A stretch of DNA of 64,000 nucleotides from Lolium rigidum (Eukaryota; Streptophyta; Magnoliopsida; Poales; Poaceae): NCBI RefSeq assembly GCF_022539505.1, contig NC_061510.1, forward strand, positions 32,637,047 through 32,701,046. The letters run 5' to 3'. Under the pieces are notes generated by a model, which worked only from the letters and a program-made list of their open reading frames with translations, did not search any database and had not been told where the DNA came from. This document shows positions 22,480 through 33,671 of the stretch, one piece after another. Positions within the stretch are counted from its first letter, which is position 1, and every line of letters starts with the position of its first letter. The position numbers and the translations under genes were made by a program.

Positions 22480-24044
22480 TTAATGATGCTCACATGGAAA
22501 ATAGAAAATGAAGCAAAAGGGAGCATCAAGAAGCAAATTCAAAACACATTTAAGTCTAACCCGCTTCCTATGCAAAGGAATCTTGTACACAAATAAATTC
22601 ATGAAGAACAAAGTGACAAGCATAGGAAGATAAAACAAGAGTAACTTCAAGAGTTTCAGCATATAGAGAGGTGTTTTAGTACCATGCAAATTTCTACAAC
22701 CATATTTTCCTCTCTCATAATAATTTCCAGTAGCTTCATGAATAAACTCAACAATATAACTATCACATAAACCATGCTTTTCATGATCCACACTAGTAGG
22801 AAAACCCTTATAGGCAAAGCTTAGTTCTGTGGCGCACCGTTTTGAATGCGCCACAGAAACTTATTTTGTGGCGCACCAGGAAGTGTGCGCCACAAAAATA
22901 GCTTATTTTTGTGGCGCATGGCTGAACCGTGCGCCACGAAATTATGTGGGGCCCACATTCTGCCACCACGAATTATTAGGGTAGGTATTTACGTGGCGCA
23001 CAATGCTTGCTGCGCCACGAAATAACTATTTCGTGAGCGCACCGGCTGCGGTGCGCCATAGAAGTAGTTATTTACGTGGCGCGCGGCTCGGTGCGCCACG
23101 GAGTAGTTATTTCTGTGGCGCACTTGTCTCGGTGCGCCACGGGATTAGTGTAAGTTATATCATCCCCGTGCCCCTCCCCTCCCTCCCCTCCCCACGCCCG
23201 TACGTTCACCTCCCCTCCCCTCTCCCCCGCCGCCGCCGCCATGGTCGTCGCACCGGCCGTCGCCGCCGCCGCCTCCTTCCTCCGCGAGGGCCGCATGCCG
23301 CCACGCTCCACCCATCCCCGCCACCACGGCAGCACAAGCCGCTGCGGCGTGGAGGAGGAGGGGCCGCCGCATGGAGGAGGAGGGGCCGCCGCGTCAAGGA
23401 GGAGGAGCCGCCGCGTCTTCCTCCTCCTCCACCCCCGCCGTCGTCGTCAACCTCCTCCTCCACCCCTATCGTCGGTGAGCTCCACCTCTCCCCTCCCCTC
23501 CCTCCTCCTCCACCCCTGCCGTCGTCGTCAACCTCCTCCTCGATCCACCCCTAGCGTCGGTGAGCTCCACCTCTCCCCTCCCCTCCCTCTTCCTCTACCC
23601 CCGCTCTCGGATGTGTTGATGTTGTGCTCGATCTGGATGCTTGTTGTGCTGCTGTTGTTCTCTGGATGTTGATGCTTGCTCTGGACAAAATTACAGAGAG
23701 GATGATGTTGTGCTCGATCCGGGTCTGTTGTTGTCTCTTGTTGTGGTCATCATGAATAAAAACAGTCAAACATTCTTTTTGTTTTCTTTGTCTTTGTTAG
23801 CTATATATTTTTTCTATGCTCTCGCTGTGTGATGCTTGTGTTTTGGAGCAAGCGGCTGGCATGGCATGTGAGAGAGAGCATGAGAGAGTTCTTGGGGGCG
23901 AGATGATGGCAACATCAGCATCGGTCCTGCATTGGTCTGCTTTGAATTAGTAAGATCAAGTAGTGGCTTGAGTTCTGTTGGTAACCAATACCAGCAGAGA
24001 GCTACTTCATTTTGTCCCTGGTTGCCTCCTTAATTGATCCTGCT

Positions 24045-25072
24045 TTGAATTTCTTTTAAGGACTCTAGCTAGATTAGAGGGAAAAAGATTGCTGATTTGT
24101 TGCCTATGATAATGGATCATCAAATGATCCTCCTTAATTGATGCCTTATGATCCAAATGATCCAAGTCCCTTGCATGATCCCATTTGTCCCTAATGTTGC
24201 TTAATTAAGATGAATAAATTCCCTCTAATCACCATTTGGAGATCAAGACTAGTTCTTGATATCCATTAGCTAGACTCCAATATTAAAAATGTCTCCCAAA
24301 TATGGAGACAAACATTTTAACATTACCCCAATGTTATTTCTCTCAAATTGACGAGTTTCGATGGTATGCTTGCTCCTCACTGTACTTTATCAATTCCCTA
24401 CTGATCCTAAGTACCCATGAATATCTGGTGGTGTTCTTCTGCATGTTTAGTTCTTGTCAACACATGTGTTTGCATGTGTGTGTGAGCTGCTTGTAGTGTC
24501 ACTTGACTATTCAAGTTTCAATGTTGGTTACTTTTCCTCTAGTGCAAGAAATGGTTGAGCGGATGTTTATCCATCTGTTGGCCTTTATTCTTGGGTAGCT
24601 CAAAGTGTCATGCACTTACTTGGATCATCAAATGTTTCCCTTAATTTGTCCCTGGTTGCCTCCTTAATTGATGCCTTATGATCCAAATTACTATATTATT
24701 GGATTGAGTGATATGGCTACTGCTTGTTTGCTCTCCAAATGCTATATATGTGTATTTGACCATGCTTATGATGGATTTCTTTTAAGGACTCTAGCTAGAT
24801 TAGAGGGGAAAAAGTTGCTGCTTTGTTGCCTATGATAATGGATCATCAAATGTTTCCCTTTGTCCCTGGTTGCCTCCTTAATTGATGCCTTATGATCCAA
24901 ATGACCCAAGTCCCTTGCATGATCCCATTTGTCCCTAATGTTGCTTAAGATGAATAAATTCCCTCTAATCACCATTTGGAGATCAAGACTAGTTCTTGAT
25001 TTCCATTAGCTAGACTCCAATATTAAAAATGTCTCCCAAATATGGAGACAAACATTTTAACATTACCCCAAG
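24045..25072. repeat. Direct repeat of about 290 bp, two copies
   Basis: 'tttcttttaaggactctagc' to 'ggagacaaacattttaacat' occurs at about 24050-24325 and again at about 24778-25064, with short indels. It lies within the CACTA interior. No coding potential. Confidence 0.75.
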
Positions 25073-25079
25073 TGATTTA

Positions 25080-26810
25080 CTTGTCGATGATTAGATGGTT
25101 GGTCGATCACTCGTACACTCGGGGGTGGAGCAAGTGAGGCTTGGTGTGATGGCACAAATATCAATATCTTGTGCATCCTACCTGGCCTCACTTACTCCAT
25201 CTCTGGATGTTAATATTTGTTTCGACCAACAAAGTATGAGGCATTCCATTTAGTTGATACCACTTGGCTCTTTCTTCCATTTTAGTGCCGATGATTAGAA
25301 TGTTCGGTCAATCTGTACACTCCGGGGTGTCGCTAGTGAGCCCGGTGTGATGGCACAAATATCAATCTCTTGTGCATCCTACCTGGCCTCACTAACGCCA
25401 TCCCGGGATGTTCATATTTGTTTCGACCAACAAAGTATGAGGCATTCCATTTAGTTCATACTAGCTACTTCTTAATTGCATTGGCCTTTCTTCCATTTTA
25501 GTGCCGATGATTAGAATGTTTGGTCACCTATACGCCGCAATATACTTTGTAGAGCGAGCCCCCCTTTCCCTGGCCGCCGTTCCGTGAACGAGTCCTTGAT
25601 GAGACAACAACGCCGACATGCCTCTCCGGCGCAGCACCACTTTCTTCTCTCGCCGTCCGGTACGTGAACGAGTCCTTAATGCCAAGACGGTGCCGGCCTC
25701 CCTAGCATCATGCCGACCCTCGTTGTCGCGCTTCGGGCCGTGTCGATCATGCGCCCTGCACTCTTCGCCTTCTTGTCCGGTGAACTAATAGACTAATCGT
25801 TGGAATAAGGAAGCCGATGACGGCCGATCGCAATTTAATCTTGCGACCGGCTGTCATCGGTTTCCTTATTCCAACGATCAGCCTATTGGTTCACCGGGCA
25901 AGAAGGCGAACAGATGCAGGCGCGGGACACACGGCTTGAAGCGCGGCAACACGGCCCGGCATAATGCTTGGGCAGGCCGGCACGGTCTTTGCATCAAGGA
26001 CTCGTTCACCGGACAGCGAGGGCTGGCGTGGTTCTCGCGCCGGAGATGCGGATCGGCGTTGTTGTGTCGTCAAGCACCCGTTGACGGAACGCCGACCCGG
26101 GAAAGGGGCCCTTACGCAAAGTATTTGTGTTGACCAACAATGTATGAGGCACATATTCTATTTTGTCATTCCATTTGCTTTGAGATTTTCAAAATGCCGA
26201 TGATTAAAATGTTTGGTCACCGTACACTTGGGGGTGGCGTAAGTGAGCCTGGTAAGATAGCACAAATATCAATCTCTTGTGCATCCTACACGGCCTCGCT
26301 TACCCCATCCCTAAATGTTAATATTTGTGTTGACCAACAATGTATGAGGCACTTATTCCATTTTGTCATTCCATTTGCTTTGAGATTTTCAAAATGCCGA
26401 TGATTAAAATGTTTGGTCACCGTACACTTGGGGGTGGCGTAAGTGAGCACTGGTAAGATAGCACAAATATCAATCTCTTGTGCATCGGACTTGGTCTCAC
26501 CGACGCCATCTCTAAATGTTAATATTTGTGTTGACCAACAATGTATGAGGCACTTATTCCATTTTGTCATTCCATTTGCTTTGACATTTTCAAAATGCCG
26601 ATGATTAAAATGTTTGGTCACCGTACACTCGGGGGTGGCGTAAGTGAGCTCGGTAAGATAGCACAAATATCAATCTCTTGTGCATCGGACTTGGTCTCAC
26701 TTACACCGTCCACTGAATGTTAATATTTGTGTTGACCAACAATGTATGAGGCATTTATTCCATTTCTCTTGTGCATCGGATACTTGTTGGTCTCACTTTC
26801 TTCCATTTTC
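25080..26810. repeat. Tandem array, unit about 200 bp, inside the CACTA element
   Basis: Units contain 'gttgaccaacaatgtatgag', 'gccgatgattaaaatgtttg' and 'caatctcttgtgcatc'. Conserved units begin at about 26121, 26320, 26520 and 26722 (period about 200); older diverged ones with 'gtttcgaccaacaaagtatg' lie at 25082-25530. The array is split by the foldback sequence at 25541-26124. Confidence 0.85.
25541..26124. mobile_element. Foldback inverted-repeat insertion, arms about 290 bp
   Basis: Left arm 25541-25833 and right arm 25841-26124 are reverse complements over nearly their full length, separated by a 7-base loop (tttaatc). The best-matched part flanks the loop: 'tcgttggaataaggaa' pairs with 'ttccttattccaacga', and 'cgccttcttgtccggtgaac' with 'gttcaccgggcaagaaggcg'. 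Outer ends are TATACTTTG and CAAAGTAT. GC-rich compared with its surroundings, and it breaks the 200-bp array. Whether it moved as a foldback/MITE or arose by local inverted duplication is open. Confidence 0.8.
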
Positions 26811-28650
26811 ATCATAGTAGGAACTGGATGGAAGGACCCCGATGCAAGCGAGCCCGGTGGGTAGAGATGACGGAGCAAAGGAGGAACCGGATGAAGACTA
26901 CTTTGTATCTCGAAATTGTGAATTTTGTATGAATTAAGAGTTGTATGCAAAACATTTGACACTTGCCACTATATATGTATCTCGATCGGGCTCTAAGTAA
27001 TGTGATGATGATGTCTATGTTATATCTCGTGCAATGTACATGATATTTATATTATATCCGAATGTTGCTTGTATATAACCTGTGTATCCGTATTGTGTAT
27101 CCGTATTGCTGTGTATAAACTGTATATGTATACCAGAGCAGCACAAAATCGTGTATAATACAAGCAAATTCTCGTGGCGCACTAAGAAGCAATTCCGTGG
27201 CGCACCCTTCTCTGTGGCGCACCTAAGAACAAGTGCGCCACGTAAACCTTATTTTTGTGGCGCACAGTCAGGTGCGCCACAGAAAGCTTATTTTTGTGGC
27301 GACGTTTCTGTGGCGCACCACCCGTGCGCCACAGAATCAAATTTTCGTGCGCCACTGATGAGGCTTTTCCTACTAGTGCCACAAACATATAATTTTTATC
27401 AAGCTCAAAAATAATGGGATTAAAACTTTCAAACCCACTTTTATCAATAATATAACAAGATGATTGATCATTCTCAAGAGATATGGGACTCCTACATAAA
27501 GTAAAGACTTCTCCAATCCCATTTTCATTAGTAGTACAATTAATATTATCAAGTAACATAGGACCATCATCTAGAGCTTTATCATAAACATTTGCCAAGC
27601 AAAACTCTTTAGTACCATGCATTTCGATATCAGGCACAAACAAAGGATTATCATAAGATTTATCAAAATAGCATGGATTATCATAGATAACAGTACCATA
27701 ATTATTGTCACAAGTTTTACTCATAGGGAATATTTCAAGAGAATCCACATGAACATAACATTCATCCTCCTTTGGTAAGCATGGAGGACAATCAAATAGT
27801 GTAAGAGATAAAGAGTTACTCTCATTAGAAGGTTGGCATGGGTAGCTAATCCATTCTTCCTCCTTTTGTTCATCACTCTCCTCTTCTTTTTCATCCAATG
27901 CGCTTTCAGGTTCATCAATTTCCTCCTCCTTTTCATCCAATGAGCTTTCAGGTTCATCAATTTCTTCTTTCACGGGTTCCTGCAAATTGTGAGTGCATTC
28001 TTGTGCATTAGTGAGTCTCTCTTTATAATAAATGATATACAGATTATCACTGTAACTTTCTATGCAAAAATTAATGATAGAAGAGACATAATCTTTAAGG
28101 TCCTTACAAGCAACACAAGTTTCATAATTTTTAGCCATGAAGGATTCTATCTCAGAGGCTCCCATAAATAAGACAAATTGTTCTACCTCTTCGAACCCAA
28201 GATGAATATAGTTATTCCAATTATAGTTCATAATTAAAACTTCTTCACTAAAGCCACATTGGAATTTAAGATGTTTAGTATCCTGTTGAGAGCAACAGTT
28301 TATATCATGGCGTTTAAGCAAGATTTTAGCAATTGTATTCAATTTTTCTATCACAACACTCATGACTTTACCCGTTCTTGATTCTCTATAATTATTATAT
28401 ATTTCAATAAGCTCCAAATAGGTTGTGGGTTCCCCCATAACAACAGTTTTTAATTTTTCGGTTTTTCAATTTTTTATGGATTTTTGGGTATATGGGAAAA
28501 ATAAAACAAGACAAAAACAAACTAGACAAAAGTAAACTAAGCAAAACAAAATAAAATAAAATAAAAACAGAGAGAGAGGTAGAGTGTACTCCCCATGTGA
28601 ACTTATGAGTAGAGCTATGCCTCCACGGCAACGGTGCCAGAAAATAGTCT

Positions 28651-30189
28651 TGATTACCCACAAGTATAGGGGATCGCAACAGTCTTCGAGGGAAGTAAAA
28701 CCCAAATTTATTGATTCGACACAAGGGGAGGTAAAGAATACTTATAAGCCTTAACAACTGAGTTGTCAATTCAACTGCACCCGGAAAAGCACTAGTAACA
28801 GGGGTGATGTGAAAGCAACGAGTAATATGAGAGCAATAGTAATAGTAACACAAAGCAAGCGATACTAGATAACACGGAGGCAATGACACCAGAAAATAGT
28901 TGATACTACTTCCAATGTCATATAGGAACGAGTATATGATAATGAGAGATGGACCGGGGTTCCCAGCGATCTACACTAGTGGTAACTCTCCAATAACAAG
29001 TGACAAGTGTTGGGTGAACAAATTACAGTTGGGCAATTGATAGGACTGAAATAGCATTAAGACAGAACATCAAGATTATTAATCATTTAGGCATGTTTTC
29101 CATATATAGTCATACGTGCTCGCAATGAGAAACTTGCATAACATCTTTTGTCCTACCAGCCGGTGGCAGGCGGGCCTCAAGGGAATCTACTGGCTATTAA
29201 GGTACTCCTTTTAATAGAGCACCGGAGCAAAATATTAACACTTGATGAAAACATGTGATCCTCATATCACAGCCTTCCCCTCCGGTTGTCCCAATTTCTG
29301 TCACTTTGGGGCCTCGGGTTCCGGACAGCAATATGTGCAAACAACTTGTAGATACAATCTAAGCAATAAGTATAGAGCTTAAATCTAAGATCATGCCACT
29401 CGTGCACTAGTGACAAGCATTAAACACAACAAGATTGCAGCAACAATAACTTCACAAAATTTATAGATAGACTAATCATAATGTATCATCCATCGGATCC
29501 CAACAAACACAACACCGATTACATCGGATGAATCTCAATCATGTAAGGCAGCTCATGAGATCATTGTATTGAAGTACATGGGAGAGAGAGTACCAACTAG
29601 CTACTGCTAGAACCCGTAGTCCATGGGGGAACTACTCACGGAGCATGATGGAGGCGGTGGCGTCGATGGAGATGGCTTCCGGGGGCACTTCCCCGTCCCG
29701 GCGGCGTGCCGGAATAGAGATTCTAGCCCCCGAATTGGAGTTTCGCGATGGCGGCGGCGCCTCTGGAGTCTTTCTAGAGTTTCGTCAATTCGTGTCGAGG
29801 TTTTAGGTCATGAGGGGTCTTATAGGTGAAGAGGCGGTGAAGGAGGCGCCTGGGGGGGCCCACCCCATAGGGCGGCGCGCCCCCCTCCAGGCCGCGACGG
29901 CCAATGGTCTGGGCCCCAGGCCTCCCCTCCAACTCTCCTTCGGTGTCCTGGTCCGTCTCGGTGAATTATGATGTTTGGTCTTCGTTTCGTTGAATTCCGA
30001 GAATATTGCCCGAACAGCCTTTCTGGAACAAAAAACAAGAGAAAACAGGAACTGGCACTGTGGCATCTTGTTAATAGGTTAGTTCCGGAAAACGCATAAA
30101 AACATTATAAAATGCGAGCAAAACATGTAGGTATTGTCATAAAACAAGCATGGAACATCAGAAATTATAGATACGTTGGAGACGTATTA
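28651..30189 (-). repeat. 5' LTR (element sense) of the minus-strand retrotransposon
   Basis: On the plus strand TGATTACCCACAAG to ..GACGTATTA. The final TTA corresponds to TCA in the partner LTR. On the minus strand the LTR therefore starts TAATACGTC, which gives the B3 gene its present stop codon. ATCGT follows at 30190. Confidence 0.92.
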
Positions 30190-30723
30190 ATCGTCAGTAT
30201 CTTCATCGTCTGAGTAGTAGTACTTCCTGCACATTGTTCTGACGAACATCTTCACTGTGAGCACATCATCGCCTTCATATTTGAAGTGTACGAAGCAGCC
30301 GAAATCCACACCATGCACGATGGCGAAAATCTCCCAGCCCTTGTCGAGGTACATCCGGCCTTGACCGTCAAATAGGACCTCCACGGTCCAGAGACGAGGA
30401 CCACAGTCAACTGCTCGCAGATACACCTTAGCTGGATCCTGGCCATCAAGATAGTCCGCAAATTTTTTTGGGAGTGCCTGCAAAGAGATCGAGTGCCGAT
30501 CGTTTGAAATTAAAGGTTTTTTAGAACATGCCCATAATTAATCACATGCATCATATATGTGGGAACGCATACGTACCTTCTTGACCAAAGGGTCTTCATA
30601 GATGACGATGAAGAACTCCTCTATGATCAATGGCAGTGTTGACGGTGGTGGTGGCAATGATGATGATCCACCACCCCGGCCGCCCCTTCCCCTTCCAGTC
30701 CGCGTCCGAGACGTGGAAGCCAT
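30187..30723 (-). CDS. B3 DNA-binding domain protein, C-terminus altered by LTR insertion
   Basis: Two exons: 30723-30577 (49 codons, starting MASTSRTRTGRGRGGRGG, donor AAG|GTACGT) and 30477-30187 (acceptor TTTGCAG|GC), both phase 0, giving about 145 residues. After a basic Gly/Arg-rich N-terminus and a Ser/Pro stretch, a B3-type fold is readable from FFIVIYED through LPKKFADYL, VDCGPRLWTVEVLF, KGWEIFAIVHGVDFGCFVHF to VKMF, with an acidic tail YYYSDDEDTDD. B3 proteins bind DNA and act in transcription. The stop TAA comes from the LTR; before insertion the frame continued about a dozen residues into 18486-18440 (ESDDDVKPCIHPL, then TAG). A TATA box lies at 30799-30804. Cargo of MULE A. Likely still translatable, but its 3' UTR is now LTR. 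Confidence 0.8.
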
Positions 30724-30798
30724 GGCAATGGATCAAGTGTATGTTAACGAAGAAGAGAGAGGCAGAACCTATTGACACAAGGGATGGCCGTGTGGGTG

Positions 30799-30804
30799 TT
30801 TATA
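30799..30804 (-). promoter_or_regulatory. TATA box of the B3-domain gene
   Basis: TTATAAA on the minus strand, about 76 bases upstream of the ATG at 30723. Confidence 0.6.
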
Positions 30805-30805
30805 A

Positions 30806-30920
30806 GGGAGAGATGAACGTTGTGGGGGTTTACACAATAAATTAAGGAGGAGATGACCGTTGTGGGGGTTTAGACAATAAATTAAGGAGGAGATGACCGT
30901 TGTGGGGGTATATATCTCAA
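30806..30920. repeat. 44-bp tandem repeat upstream of the B3 gene
   Basis: About 2.5 copies of a unit including 'gaccgttgtgggggttta' and 'acaataaattaaggaggag', just upstream of the TATA box. Possible promoter minisatellite. Confidence 0.8.
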
Positions 30921-31009
30921 CAAAAAAGTAATGCGGACTATCTTGACGGAAATGGAACTTCGTGATATAGTTTATCAATTAACCGTGAAAAGTAATGCCT
31001 AAAAGAAAT

Positions 31010-31280
31010 TGTAATTCGTGATAGTTTATCATTTTACCGTAATGGCTACAACAAATCGTTGATGGTTTATCATTTTTGCGTGTAAAGTGATGGTGCATCA
31101 TTTTTTGCGTGAAAAGTAATGGCTACAACAAAATCGGTGATGGTTTATCATTTTTTGCGTGGAAATTAATGGCTACAAGAAATGGGAGATGGTGTATCAT
31201 TTTTTGCGTGAAAAGTAATGGCTACAACAAATCGGTGATGGTTTATCATTTTTTTGCGTGAAAAGTAATGCCTAAAAAGA
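31010..31280. repeat. Short tandem repeat in the divergent promoter region of MULE A
   Basis: Five or so copies of 'gatggtttatcattttttgc' followed by 'gtgaaaagtaatggctacaa'. Related copies occur at 55925-56075 in MULE B, upstream of its cargo gene. Confidence 0.8.
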
Positions 31281-31309
31281 GTTTATAATTTAGCTCGTGA
31301 AAAATAATG

Positions 31310-32339
31310 CAGAAAACCAAACTTTAGCGTACTGGGTAACCGCCCTTTCGCATACATAGAGGGTGGAAGCTATCCGCCGACAGAGAGAGAGAGAGGGTGG
31401 TGGCCCTGACCAGAGAGAGAGATATGGGTTATCCTGCCCATTAGATCATACGATCAACGGTCGGCGGGCACGATCCGCGTGACATGGGCTAGACCAATCA
31501 GGGCAATGTTGGGCGTCTGTGAGAGTTTGTTAAGGGAGAGGGCAAAACTGAGTAGTATCAAGAAACCAAGGGTAAGTGAGTAGTAAACAGACTAAGGGAT
31601 TCAAATATGAGATTTAAAAAATGTAAAATGCGTGTTTTGTACAATGAACCCCATCTTGGCCTACCTCAAACTATTTGCAATACAAATATACATGAGTGTG
31701 AAAATTATGGCCTCATTCAGACAAAATATGTTTTGGGGAAAGCTGTTTTGGGTAGGGCTTATTATGGAAAACCATGCACCTTCATAGCTACTAGGTGATT
31801 TGAGAAGTGGCAATTTGTGGTAAAACTTGATTTATCTATGATTTGAGAAGTGGCAATTTGTGGTAAAGACTCCATGAGTAAGTGCCACTCTTTTCGGAAT
31901 TTTTTGCACATTAAATAACTTATTTAACTAGTTAATCCCATTTGTTGACTTTCTGTTGACCAGCCACTTGAGGGTAAAACTGAGTATATTCCACTAGCCA
32001 GTATTAGCACTCAAGGCGAAAACTAAGCACAAAAAATTGCTAGTATATGACTCGAGGGTATACCTGAGTATATCTAAATTTCCAGGGTTAGACTCGAGGA
32101 CGCGTGTTGCGGTGCAGAAGTGGAAGACGTGCCATTGTTGACGCGTGTCGCGGTGCAGACGTGCAATAGTGGACGCGTAGGATGCGGGTCGCATTTAGGA
32201 CGCGTACCCCCCTCTCTCCCTCCCTCTGCACACAGTACGTGTCATTCTCGCTCACGCATGAAACCACGCCTCTCACGTCCCATCAACTTCTCCAAATCAA
32301 AAATACCCCAACCGCCGTACGCGCGCTACCCTGCCGGCA
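31310..32339 (+). promoter_or_regulatory. Upstream region of the F-box gene, shared with the MULE B cargo gene
   Basis: About 1 kb that aligns by eye with 56110-57167: same order of 'gttatcctgccc', 'gggcacgatccgcgtgacat', 'gagaagtggcaatttgtggt' and 'gggttagactcgaggacgcg'. Includes about two copies of a 42-bp GC-rich unit ('gacgcgtgt..gcggtgcagaa', 32098-32180). The similarity continues across the leader ('cacgtcccatca..cttctccaaa') and the start codon (ATGGAGAAGAAGAAT here, ATGGACAAGGAGAAT in MULE B). Confidence 0.7.
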
Positions 32340-33671
32340 ATGGAGAAGAAGAATGCGCCGGCGGCCGTCGCCTCCGAGCCCGTCGCCTCCGAGCCCGTCG
32401 CCGCCGAGCCCATCGCCTCCGAGGCCGGCGCATCCAAGCGCGGTGCCTCCGTGAACTGGGCCTCTCTTTCGGCTGATGGACCACTTCACAAGATCGGCGA
32501 ATGCTTACTAGCGAACGAGGAGTACGTGGACATCTACTCTCCTATGAGGCAAGTTTGTAGAAATTGACGCTCAGGTTTACCTAAGACCGACGTGCACCTG
32601 CACGAATGGATCATGCTAGACCACGCCCTTCCACGCGTTGCTGAGTTCACCTTCCTCCAACTCGGCACATCACGCTACGTCACCAAAGATCTATCGGAAG
32701 TTCATGCAAGGTTCAAATTCCTCAATATCTATAGGGTTAATCTACCTTTTTATTTTCAATCTTAAACATCTTAGTGATGAATGTTATCTTCATCAATATA
32801 TTTTAGATACTACTTCGTCGGCTTTTGTCGTGGCGTCATCGTGCTTGCCCAGAAGAACTGGCCGCACAAGATATGGCTTCTGAACCCACTGACAAAGAAA
32901 TCGAACACTATGTTTGAGGCGCAGATGCCATCTATTTTTCTGGATTCAGTTGCTGTAATCAAATCCCCGACTATGGTCTTCGTTGCCGCATATTACCCGC
33001 CGGAAATTGGTTGGGTCGATGAGAGCACTCCAACTAAGGATATATATGAAGATTGGGGAGAAGAAAGATTTTCGATCGAGAACCATTGTCTGCGTTGCAT
33101 TACCCCGTTCAATGGTGAACTGTATGCAGTAGCTACGGAAAATTTTGAGTCCGGAAGAATAGTACAGTTGCAGCAGCGCGCGAGCACTATCAAGATGGAG
33201 ACACTAATTTCATTTCCAGAACTTGGAAATGAGAAGTTCTACCGTGTGAAGTCGGATGGTGATCTGCTGCTTGTGTTGTTGGTCAACCTGGCTTTGGCGG
33301 GCAAACCATTGGTGTACCGTGTGGACACTCAGAGCCGCTCTCTCCATCCGGTCAGTAACATTGGCAGTAATGCCTTCTTCGTGAATTATATCCGGTGTAT
33401 CTCCGTCGACACAAGAGTGCACCCAACACTTCGACCTGGCTGCATCTACTACACGGATTTGGGTTATATCAGAGAGTACTCTCATGATACAAAGGCCTGG
33501 GATGAGTGGCCACTACGTGTGGATAGAATAGGAAACTACGGTATGACAAATGAACACAGGCCATACCGTTTGGAGGATGTATTGGCCGCACACTGCAGAC
33601 GGAAGGAGTTCAATGAATATTTCCTTGGGTTAATGCACGAATGGAGCGACGAAGAAATATATGAGGAATGA
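32340..33671 (+). pseudogene. F-box/DUF295 protein gene with one premature stop
   Basis: Exon 1 is 32340-32710, exon 2 32807-33671; a 96-base intron (GTTCAAATTC..ATATTTTAG) joins AG|A across codon R, and the frame stays open to the TGA at 33669-33671. That gives about 411 codons. Order: Ala/Glu/Pro-rich N-terminus, an F-box-like segment (NWASLSADGPLHKIGECLL), then a DUF295/KIB propeller region from about residue 95 to the C-terminus, with the hallmark WLLNPLTKK and KIWLL strands. The family acts as SCF adaptors or propeller proteins. A TGA at 32565-32567 interrupts exon 1 just after VCRN, where the family normally has Trp (TGG), so a single G to A change explains it. Downstream initiation would lose the F-box. 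Cargo of MULE A. Confidence 0.82.

Larger units (their letters stand above)
22791..27378. mobile_element. Non-autonomous CACTA element (4.6 kb)
   Basis: Left end CACTAGTAGGAAAACCC, right end GGCTTTTCCTACTAGTG, flanked by the 3-bp duplication CCA (22788-22790 and 27379-27381). Subterminal regions (22830-23140 and 27170-27360) carry many copies of 'tgtggcgcac'/'gtgcgccac' in both orientations, presumably transposase-binding sites. The interior is made of repeats and has no transposase. GC-rich frames at 23000-23670 show only Pro/Ser/Arg-rich low complexity. Confidence 0.95.
22480..28438 (-). pseudogene. Sole ORF of the LTR retrotransposon, split by a CACTA insertion
   Basis: The ORF starts at 28438 (MGEPTTYLELIEIYNNYRES) and reads to about 27380, then resumes at 22787 and ends at 22480. 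Removing the CACTA element and one copy of its CCA duplication restores the frame exactly, giving about 455 residues. Visible features: an acidic segment with repeats of IDEPESxLDEKEEE (27830-27970), a CDNNYGTVIYDNPCYF region and a hydrophobic C-terminal stretch rich in Leu/Phe/Met that could span a membrane. No gag, zinc-knuckle or enzyme motif is recognised. Similar proteins occur in non-autonomous grass LTR elements, but their function is unknown. The present transcript would run into CACTA sequence after FVALVGKASS. Confidence 0.75.
18487..30189 (-). mobile_element. LTR retrotransposon (minus strand), non-autonomous, inserted in the B3 gene
   Basis: LTRs at 28651-30189 (5' in element sense) and 18487-20022 (3'). 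Target duplication ATCGT at 18482-18486 and 30190-30194. The primer binding site at 28620-28639 matches the tRNA-Asp 3' end pattern (TGGCGCCGTTGCCGGGGA) at most positions and sits 11 bases inside the LTR. A PPT (AAGCTTGGGGATGCT on the minus strand) lies at 20023-20038. The only reading frame inside is a 455-codon ORF, split by a CACTA element. No gag or pol motif is recognised, so it must have used enzymes from a relative. Confidence 0.93.

Noticed and set aside
23003..23672. Pro/Ser/Arg-rich frames of up to 183 codons in the CACTA element
   Set aside because: Low complexity from CCTCC-type repeats, overlapping in several frames and strands.
28466..28889. 161-codon minus-strand frame overlapping the LTR
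   Set aside because: Spans the LTR/PBS border of the retrotransposon; hydrophobic composition comes from AT-rich sequence.
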